A stretch of DNA of 30,993 bases from JAJDIA01 sp031555505 (GTDB lineage: Bacteria; Bacteroidota; Bacteroidia; Bacteroidales; Tannerellaceae), in assembly GCA_031555505.1 (NCBI GenBank), contig JAVBUH010000052.1, positions 1-30,993 of the forward strand, read 5' to 3'. How positions within the stretch are numbered: the stretch's first letter is position 1; each line of letters opens with the position of its first letter. Below are positions 1 to 5,454 of this stretch, in pieces. Both the position numbers and the translations under genes were made by a program. The notes beneath the pieces are model-generated. The model saw only the letters and a program-made list of their open reading frames with translations, was not told the DNA's origin and did not search any database.

Positions 1-377
1 GGCGGTTGACTCTTTTTTGCCATTTTATATACTCAACGGAATATCTTGTGATTATCAGTCAATTTCACGTAACCCGTCACACACAAATATATTATCAGGA
101 ATACTTCAACCGCCCCACCATTGCAAGCAATGGTCCCCCCCGCCTGTCTAGGCGGGGAGCCAAATTACTCTTGTTTACTATTTACAAGATAGTCTTCAAG
201 CTATATTAAAATCCAACAAAAACTGAATATTCAAAATCAACCCAACCTGAATATTCCAACCCACATGAAAATGCGTTGATTTACACACCCCCGGATATAA
301 AAAAGTTTTTTTATAAAGGAAAACCAACACAATATGATGATTAACTGCCAAATTATTTATCATACGGTTTTATTGGG
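1..377. other. Intergenic region, no gene recognised
   Basis: This stretch is AT-rich and holds no open frame with recognisable protein character. It carries a 9-bp inverted repeat (GGCGGTTGA at 1-9 and TCAACCGCC at 106-114) and two GC-rich hairpins at 117-157, annotated separately. From 158 to 377 I see only AT-rich sequence with homopolymer runs. The upstream neighbour is outside the window. Confidence 0.6.
117..157. terminator. Two adjacent hairpins, possible terminator
   Basis: ACCATTGC (117-124) pairs perfectly with GCAATGGT (127-134). Immediately after it, CCCCGCCT (138-145) pairs with AGGCGGGG (150-157) around a GTCT loop. No strong T-run follows on the plus strand, so calling this a terminator for a gene left of the window is only an inference. 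It could also be an RNA-processing or boundary structure. Confidence 0.4.
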
Positions 378-716
378 GAAATCTGCTTTCACCCTATCAC
401 TTTCTGCAGTCAGTCAGGCACTTAGGGTGAAAGGAAGCTTCAAAAAGCGGTTTTGCTGTCACTTGTGCTGTCACTGCATACCGGGATATATCGTCTTGAT
501 TTTAGTGACAGTTTTTGGAAAAAGGTGTGATAGGAGCGTGACAGCAGGACAGAAAAACAGCCTCTCCTTTCACTGTAACTCATTGACCACCAGCAGAAAG
601 TGACAGGGTGAAAGCAATTTCCGTGTATGATGTTTTAGCGGATGGATACTCACTGCAAGGTAGGTTTTAGCACTGTTCCTGCCGTTGAAATGACCAGATG
701 CAGATTTTGCTCAAAC

Positions 717-797
717 GAGGCCTGCGCCTCACTTCCACGAGGCCTGCGCCTCACACCCCCTGAGGCCTGCGCCTCGTCCAGGTGAGGCGCAGGCCTC
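717..797. repeat. Array of 14-bp palindromic units (three direct, one inverted)
   Basis: GAGGCCTGCGCCTC occurs exactly at 717-730, 739-752 and 762-775. Its reverse complement GAGGCGCAGGCCTC is at 784-797. Spacers are 8, 9 and 8 bp. Each unit can fold alone (GAGGC/GCCTC around CTGC). Unit 3 and the inverted unit form a perfect 14-bp stem, 15 bp if T761-A798 is counted, around an 8-nt loop. The short, similar spacers exclude a CRISPR array. Confidence 0.9.
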
Positions 798-896
798 AAT
801 CATGTACTCGTACGTGTACATGCCGCCAGTGGAACGGCCGGTATTCAATCAGCAAGATGGGCCTTCCAAATCATCATCGTCTCCCGAAAAAAAGAT

Positions 897-931
897 CATA
901 CTGTTCCGAAGCGAAGAGTATGCTTATTTTT
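897..931 (+). terminator. Terminator-like hairpin at the end of repeat copy 1
   Basis: CATACT (897-902) pairs with AGTATG (917-922), and TTC/GAA pair inside it around a six-base loop. A run of A (887-893) lies before the stem and a run of T (927-931) after it. The shape fits a bidirectional intrinsic terminator. Copy 2 has a hairpin in the same place. Confidence 0.5.
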
Positions 932-948
932 CTATCGCACTCACGTTA

Positions 949-983
949 ATTAGCAATTAGCAATTGCCAATTGTCAATTAATT
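949..983. repeat. Heptamer tandem repeat upstream of threonine aldolase
   Basis: Five consecutive 7-bp units fill 949-983: ATTAGCA, ATTAGCA, ATTGCCA, ATTGTCA, ATTAATT. The block ends just before the putative promoter -7 box at 986-993, so variation in unit number could alter promoter spacing. That effect is inference. Confidence 0.7.
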
Positions 984-985
984 CC

Positions 986-993
986 TATTTTTG
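986..993 (+). promoter_or_regulatory. Putative -7 box for the threonine aldolase gene
   Basis: TATTTTTG matches the Bacteroidota consensus TAnnTTTG and sits 18 bp before the ATG at 1012. The -33 element is weak: only TTG near 964-966, inside the heptamer repeat. Confidence 0.5.
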
Positions 994-1011
994 GCTGCAA
1001 ATTAATAGACA

Positions 1012-2031
1012 ATGAGAAGTTTCGCAAGTGATAACAATTCGGGTGTGCATCCCCTGATCATGGATGCTCTGCTGAAGGCAAATGCCGACCATGCGGTTGG
1101 CTATGGCGACGATCCCTGGACAGCTGCTGCTACGGCAAAGATCAAAGAAGTTTTCGGAGAGTCGGCCTCTCCCTATTTTGTATTCAATGGCACAGGCGCC
1201 AATTCGGTAGCCCTGCAGGCGGTAACCCGCTCGTTCCATAGTATTTTGTGTGCCCAAACGGCCCATATTTATGTAGACGAATGTGGTGCCCCGGTGCGGA
1301 TGACCGGTTGTTCTGTCGTAGCCATTCCCACGCCCGACGGCAAACTTACACCGGAACTGATCCGCCCGCATCTGCATAACTTTGGCGTATGCCACCATTC
1401 CCAGCCTAAAGTAGTCTATATTTCGCAGGTGTCTGAGTTAGGTACCGTCTATACCATTGACGAGGTAAAAGCGATCGCCGATCTGCTCCATGCACACGAT
1501 ATGTACCTCCACATGGATGGAGCCCGGTTGGCCAACGCCTGTGCTTACCTCAAGTGCAGCATGAAAGCACTTACAGCAGACGCCGGTGTGGATGTCCTCA
1601 GTTTCGGCGGTACCAAGAACGGTATGATGATGGGAGAAGCTGTGATCGCTTTCCGCCCCGAGATCGACCAGAACCTGCAGTTCTACCGCAAACAATCTGC
1701 CCAACTGGCATCCAAAATGCGTTATCTTTCCGCTCAGTTTATTCCTTATCTGGACAACAACCTCTGGCTCGATAATGCCACCCATGCGAATGAAAGTGCT
1801 GCCAAGGTCGCAGCTCTGCTGCAATCCTATCCCCAGATCCGTTTCACCCAGAAGGTTGAAACCAACCAACTCTTTTTCACCATCCCTACCGAAGCTTTGC
1901 AAAAGTTGCAACAATCCTACTTCTTCTATATGTGGAACGAAGATGCAAACGAAGCCCGCTTCGTCACCTCCTGGGATACCACCGACCACGATATCGCCGG
2001 CTTGGAACAGGTACTGAAAACAATCGCCTAA
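1012..2031 (+). CDS. ltaE: Low-specificity L-threonine aldolase
   Basis: This PLP enzyme of the aspartate aminotransferase fold splits L-threonine or allo-threonine into glycine and acetaldehyde in the cytoplasm. The 339 residues are usual for the family. FNGTGAN (58-64) is the phosphate-binding loop, HMDGARLANA (167-176) holds the aspartate that contacts the PLP ring nitrogen (D169), and SFGGTKNG (197-204) carries the Schiff-base lysine K202. The N-terminal RSFASDN matches the usual family start, which supports the ATG at 1012. It stands alone between the repeat element and a PstS-like remnant, and no clear terminator follows. By function it links to gcvP at 5455-8307, which consumes glycine. 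Substrate stereospecificity cannot be read from the sequence. Confidence 0.93.
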   Translation: MRSFASDNNSGVHPLIMDALLKANADHAVGYGDDPWTAAATAKIKEVFGESASPYFVFNGTGANSVALQAVTRSFHSILCAQTAHIYVDECGAPVRMTGCSVVAIPTPDGKLTPELIRPHLHNFGVCHHSQPKVVYISQVSELGTVYTIDEVKAIADLLHAHDMYLHMDGARLANACAYLKCSMKALTADAGVDVLSFGGTKNGMMMGEAVIAFRPEIDQNLQFYRKQSAQLASKMRYLSAQFIPYLDNNLWLDNATHANESAAKVAALLQSYPQIRFTQKVETNQLFFTIPTEALQKLQQSYFFYMWNEDANEARFVTSWDTTDHDIAGLEQVLKTIA

Positions 2032-2056
2032 CTGTGCCCGAGAGGGAATGTGCTAC

Positions 2057-2258
2057 TTATTCATACGGTATATAACCGCTTTCCTCAATCACGGCTTTCC
2101 CTTCGTCCGAAAGGAGTAGCTGGTAGAGTTGATATGCCATGGACGATTGGTCCAGGTCTGTGCATCATTTACGGTTTAATTGGGGTATCGCTTCCGCCTA
2201 CTTCTTTCCAGTTGGTGATGTGGCCTGTGTATAAATAGGCATAATTAATGTCGTTTTG
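2057..2258 (-). pseudogene. Remnant of a PstS-like phosphate-binding protein gene
   Basis: On the minus strand, 2172-2258 reads ...YTGHITNWKEVGGSDTPI..., which matches the conserved 'I-x-G-x-I-x-N-W-x-E-V-G-G' segment of PstS-type periplasmic binding proteins. After a stop at 2169-2171 another frame (2057-2164) reads ...AYQLYQLLLSDEGKAVIEE..., ending ESGYIPYE and a stop. That resembles the C-terminal end of the same family ('LSxEGQxxIxxxGYIP'). The middle of the gene is missing, the two pieces lie in different frames, and an in-frame stop precedes the first. It is therefore a deleted, frameshifted remnant. The family call rests on recognised motifs and has not been checked by a search. Confidence 0.7.
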
Positions 2259-2288
2259 TCATTTGATTCGTATTGCGATATGACAAAA
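2254..2288. promoter_or_regulatory. Inverted repeat upstream of hsp20, possible operator
   Basis: TTTTGTCAT (2254-2262) and ATGACAAAA (2280-2288) form a perfect 9-bp inverted repeat with a 17-bp spacer, about 110 bp before the hsp20 start. The regulator is unknown, and it is not the CIRCE element. Confidence 0.35.
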
Positions 2289-2321
2289 TTGCCTGATTGA
2301 TATGATTCTATTGATTGGTAT

Positions 2322-2329
2322 TCTCTTTG
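2322..2329 (+). promoter_or_regulatory. Possible -7 box for hsp20
   Basis: TCTCTTTG resembles TAnnTTTG with one mismatch and would give a leader of about 65 nt before the ATG at 2399. No good -33 TTTG is found at 19-21 bp, so the call is weak. Confidence 0.3.
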
Positions 2330-2385
2330 TAGCTGATTAAGTGATAGATTAAAACAATAAATAGATAGTATTAACATTAATTTAT

Positions 2386-2391
2386 AGGAGG
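2386..2391 (+). promoter_or_regulatory. Strong Shine-Dalgarno of hsp20
   Basis: AGGAGG lies 7 bp before the ATG at 2399. Such a complete Shine-Dalgarno is rare among the genes here, most of which have A-rich upstream sequence instead. It fixes the hsp20 start. Confidence 0.75.
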
Positions 2392-2398
2392 AAAAAGT

Positions 2399-2827
2399 AT
2401 GATACCTGTAAGAAGAACTCAGAACTGGTTACCTGGCGTTTTTAACGACTTCTTTGGTAATGAATGGATGCAGAAATCAACAACTGCGACTCCGGCAATG
2501 AATATTGCAGAATCGGATAAAGGCTTCTCTGTAGAACTGGCCGTTCCCGGACTGACAAAAGGCGATTGCAGTGTACGGCTTGAAAACGAGAACGAACTGG
2601 TGATCTCGGTAGAGAAAAAATACGAGCAAAAGGAAGAAGACAAACAAAACCGCTACCTGCGCCGTGAGTTCTCACATGCCCAACTTCAGCGTACGCTGAT
2701 CCTGCCCGATAATGTGGACAAGGAAAAGATTGAAGCCAAAGTAGAACATGGTGTGCTGGGGATCCAGATCCCGAAGAAAGAGTACGTTGAACCGGCCAAG
2801 TTGAGCAAGCAGATCGATATCCGCTAA
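2399..2827 (+). CDS. Small heat shock protein, Hsp20/alpha-crystallin family
   Basis: This is an ATP-independent holdase that binds unfolding proteins in the cytoplasm. The 142 residues hold a short N-terminal arm (about 1-32, WLPGVFNDFFG) and an alpha-crystallin domain from about 33 to 130. That domain includes the AVPGLTKGD loop and the family signature EAKVEHGVLGIQIPK. A C-terminal I-x-I type motif (IDI) normally docks neighbouring dimers. The start is set by an AGGAGG 7 bp upstream. A terminator lies just past the stop, so the gene is probably monocistronic. Heat control is likely for the family, but no known heat-shock operator is visible apart from the inverted repeat at 2254-2288. Confidence 0.95.
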   Translation: MIPVRRTQNWLPGVFNDFFGNEWMQKSTTATPAMNIAESDKGFSVELAVPGLTKGDCSVRLENENELVISVEKKYEQKEEDKQNRYLRREFSHAQLQRTLILPDNVDKEKIEAKVEHGVLGIQIPKKEYVEPAKLSKQIDIR

Positions 2828-2865
2828 TTGACCAGTTGGTAGCTAATCTTGTCAAGAATGAAAGG

Positions 2866-2891
2866 AGCCATCCGTTAAGGGTGGCTTTTTT
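2866..2891 (+). terminator. Intrinsic terminator of hsp20
   Basis: AGCCATCC (2866-2873) pairs with GGGTGGCT (2879-2886) with one T-G wobble and a five-base loop, followed by six T (2886-2891). It overlaps the stop codon and last codons of the convergent transporter gene, whose stop is at 2875-2877. Confidence 0.75.
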
Positions 2892-4269
2892 GTTTCCGGG
2901 CGTCTATCCTTTTCATTATTTGTCCGTAAATGATCAAGGCAATGGCAGAGATGAGGGCAATAGCGCCGAAATAATACCAGATATAATGTGCATGTGCACT
3001 GGCTTCCAGCCATTCGGCGCGCGAAGCAAACAGGCTGGGTTCCGGGCAATACTTGTTCAACAGGACACCAGACAGTCCGAAACCGAAGATAGACGACAGG
3101 AAAGAATGCAAGTGACTGAATCCCAGATACAGTCCCTCTTCTCCTTTAGGCGCCTGTAAGGAGAAATATTCCAGATAGCGAGGCGAGATGAATGTCTCGG
3201 CCAATCCCTGGAATATAATGCCGATTACCATCATAAAGGCTACAGGGTGCATGCCGAGGATGGATTGGCTGTTGTCAAACAGATTGCCGTAGGCCATACA
3301 AAGCGCAGACACAGGCATAATGAACATACCCACGGCCATGGAGGTCAACGCGCTGCGATTACGCATCAGTTGGGTCACCAGGTTTACAGTCAGCACCACC
3401 ACCAACGGGTTTACATTGGCATACCAGGAGGGTGATGCATCTTCGCCGGCCAACCGGAGCACGTATTTGGGCATGGTGGCGTACAACTGATGTTGTATCA
3501 TCCAGAAACCGGTGATAATAAGGGTGAGTGTCACCAGCCGTCCGTTCGTGCACACCTTGAGTAACGATTGCCAGATCTGGCTGAATGTTTTTCCTTCGCC
3601 GGCATGTTGGGCGCTTTTATAGAAGAACCAGATAGCAATCAAAGCCAACAGCGTCATGGTGGCCGAGAAATAGTTGAGCGTGATCAAACCCTGGTTGCCC
3701 AATGCATTGCGCAGCGGCTCCACAATGGTCTTGCCGGAGAAAGAGCCGATGTTTACCATCGCATAGAAAATAGAATAACCCTTCGCCCGGGTTTCCGATG
3801 TGGTTTCCTTCGCCACCGTGCCCGATATAACGCTTTTAATGAATGAGCCTCCGATTACGATCAGAACCATGATAGGCAACACGCCATACCGCAGGTTACT
3901 ATCTTGCAGACCGGTGAAATGGGTGGTCATCCCATAGTCAACCAAACCGGCCGAAGCCAGCCAGGTGGGGAAGAGGCCTAATCCGCTATATCCGATGGTC
4001 AGTAGCGTAAAAGCCAGTAACATGGAGTTACGGAAGCCGATTTTGTCGGCAATCGCTCCGGCAAACGTAGGCAGCAGGTATAGAAAAGCCGAGAAGGTAC
4101 CGGCAATACCGGCCGCCTGGATATCATTGAATCCAAGTATTCGACTTAGATAGAGGGTGATCGCAATGAATACGCCATACCAGGCGGCCCGTTCGAACAG
4201 TTCTACTACGTTGGCTACCCAGAATGCTTTACTAAACCGGATCTTTTCGTTGCTGGTATGCGTATTCAT
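2875..4269 (-). CDS. POT/PTR-like major facilitator transporter
   Basis: This is a 464-residue, very hydrophobic inner-membrane protein with about twelve predicted membrane helices. Near the N-terminus ELFERAAWYG (23-32) contains the ExxER pattern typical of proton-coupled oligopeptide (POT/PTR2) transporters. The early loop GAIADKIGFRNS resembles the MFS motif A region. I infer proton-driven import of a small solute, possibly a peptide; the substrate cannot be read. It starts 21 bp after the stop of the glycosidase-like lipoprotein upstream, so the two are probably co-transcribed. That suggests a linked substrate. The 3' end overlaps the hsp20 terminator. Confidence 0.75.
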   Translation of the reverse strand: MNTHTSNEKIRFSKAFWVANVVELFERAAWYGVFIAITLYLSRILGFNDIQAAGIAGTFSAFLYLLPTFAGAIADKIGFRNSMLLAFTLLTIGYSGLGLFPTWLASAGLVDYGMTTHFTGLQDSNLRYGVLPIMVLIVIGGSFIKSVISGTVAKETTSETRAKGYSIFYAMVNIGSFSGKTIVEPLRNALGNQGLITLNYFSATMTLLALIAIWFFYKSAQHAGEGKTFSQIWQSLLKVCTNGRLVTLTLIITGFWMIQHQLYATMPKYVLRLAGEDASPSWYANVNPLVVVLTVNLVTQLMRNRSALTSMAVGMFIMPVSALCMAYGNLFDNSQSILGMHPVAFMMVIGIIFQGLAETFISPRYLEYFSLQAPKGEEGLYLGFSHLHSFLSSIFGFGLSGVLLNKYCPEPSLFASRAEWLEASAHAHYIWYYFGAIALISAIALIIYGQIMKRIDARKQKSHP

Positions 4270-4290
4270 TGTATCGGAGATGAGAGATGA

Positions 4291-5397
4291 TTATTTCTGT
4301 ACTGTATAAGCCTGGTGGATGGCCTTGTTGAAGGCTTTCCAGTGCTCGTCGGTCATGCTCTGGGGTGTGAACAGGCAAACACCTGCTGCGCCGCTTTCCA
4401 TCGAACCGCGCACGGCTTCTTCTATCTCGGACGGAAGCAGGCCATGGCCTTCCGGATCTTTGATTGAGGCCTTATTTTGCCAGTCGCGGCAGATAAAGAG
4501 GCCGCTGAATATAGGCGCTTTACCGTTCATGGCTGCCACTTCTTCGGCAGTAATGGTACGCAGCCAATCGGCTCCTTCCAGGTAGAAATCATTGTAGTTC
4601 ATGGGGAATACGGCATCGATGTCCCATTTGTTCCATTCCTGACGCACCAGTTGCTTGGCCAGTGTGGGTCCGGGGAATACGGCGGCACTTACTTTCTTGC
4701 CTTTGGCATGGATGGAGGCGGTAAGGCGGTTGACCAGTTTGGTGATCACGTCGTAGCGAAACTGTTTCCACTCCTGGCATTGCGACGGGTCTTCCATCGA
4801 TTTGATATCGATACCGGTCGCCGCCTTGAAATCGCTCACGCATTTGTCGCAGTAGCAATAGTCGGCGGGGGGGTACTCTTCATTCATCACCAGCCCGTAT
4901 TTATCCCACAGGCCGCGTGCCAGGATCACGTCTACATAGCGGATATAGTCGAAATGGACATAATCTACTTCCGGTATATCGGCAATCCGGCCATACATGG
5001 TTTCCAGGAAGTGATACACATCCTCATTGTTGGGACACATAAATTTGTAATAGGGAACGTAGGCCTGTACCGTATACGCGGATTCGCCGTTACGGTTCAC
5101 CGCATACCAAGATGAATCGGCATCACCTTTCAGCATGGTGGGTATCCAGGCATGGTATTCGAGGCCGTTGGCATGTGCCGCTTTAGCGGCCCGTTGATGT
5201 TTGACCGGGTCTTGTCCGGCGTTGTAACACATTCCGTCCAGGCCATGTGCTTTCCACTTACTGAAATCGGCTTGTAAGGTTTCTTCGGTGGTGTTCCGGT
5301 TTTCACCTTGCCAACCGTACGCTTTGATCTTTGTCTCTTGAGGTTGGGAACAGGCGGAGAAGAGAACTGCCGCCAGTGCAATCCAATGTGCTTTCAT
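4291..5397 (-). CDS. Putative glycosyl hydrolase-like (GHL10-type) lipoprotein
   Basis: This is a 368-residue lipoprotein: the signal ends in LFSAC and C16 is the lipidated cysteine. The mature part looks like a TIM barrel of the 'family 10 glycosylhydrolase-like' group. It has an early DGMCYNAG segment, HFDYIRY (149-154 region, with D150), and late strands VFPMNYNDF and AGVCLFTPQS. A cysteine cluster CYCDKC (181-186) could bind a metal or form disulfides. Activity on a glycan is inferred from family resemblance only. The gene lies 21 bp upstream of the transporter. Its start is only about 13 bp after the gcvP terminator stem and no TAnnTTTG box is evident, so it may depend on read-through or on a promoter I do not recognise. 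Confidence 0.65.
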   Translation of the reverse strand: MKAHWIALAAVLFSACSQPQETKIKAYGWQGENRNTTEETLQADFSKWKAHGLDGMCYNAGQDPVKHQRAAKAAHANGLEYHAWIPTMLKGDADSSWYAVNRNGESAYTVQAYVPYYKFMCPNNEDVYHFLETMYGRIADIPEVDYVHFDYIRYVDVILARGLWDKYGLVMNEEYPPADYCYCDKCVSDFKAATGIDIKSMEDPSQCQEWKQFRYDVITKLVNRLTASIHAKGKKVSAAVFPGPTLAKQLVRQEWNKWDIDAVFPMNYNDFYLEGADWLRTITAEEVAAMNGKAPIFSGLFICRDWQNKASIKDPEGHGLLPSEIEEAVRGSMESGAAGVCLFTPQSMTDEHWKAFNKAIHQAYTVQK

Positions 5398-5410
5398 AGA
5401 GTTTAGATAA

Positions 5411-5440
5411 AGACAGAGCCGCTACACAACGGCTCTGTCT
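5411..5440 (-). terminator. Terminator after gcvP
   Basis: AGACAGAGCCG (5411-5421) and CGGCTCTGTCT (5430-5440) form a perfect 11-bp stem with an 8-nt loop, 14 bp past the gcvP stop. On the minus strand a T-rich stretch (TTTATCT) follows. It sits between gcvP and the start of the lipoprotein gene at 5397. Confidence 0.8.
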
Positions 5441-5454
5441 GGGTTTATAATGCA

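Larger units (their letters stand above)
378..931 (+). repeat. Dispersed structured repeat, copy 1 (longer form)
   Basis: This block is repeated in the same orientation at 21910-22398. Over 601-660 against 22022-22081, 54 of 60 bases are identical. In order it holds an inverted pair CTTTCACCCT (386-395) / AGGGTGAAAG (424-433), a TGTCAC-rich section present only in this copy (about 464-574), a conserved section with AGGGTGAAAG again near 605-613, the array of GAGGCCTGCGCCTC palindromes (717-797), and a final hairpin (897-922) with A-runs before it and T-runs after it. No ORF in it is conserved between the copies, so it is probably non-coding. It lies upstream of the threonine aldolase gene. 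Its family is unknown to me. Confidence 0.85.

Noticed and set aside
334..603. 89-codon open frame at the left end
   Set aside because: It lies mostly in the dispersed repeat, and the matching part of copy 2 does not keep the frame.
717..797. CRISPR-like array of short repeats
   Set aside because: Units are 14 bp with 8-9 bp similar spacers, the last unit is inverted, and the same array recurs in copy 2; there are no cas genes.
2050..2238. 62-codon plus-strand frame after threonine aldolase
   Set aside because: The minus strand of the same stretch carries recognisable PstS-like pieces; the plus frame has no protein character.
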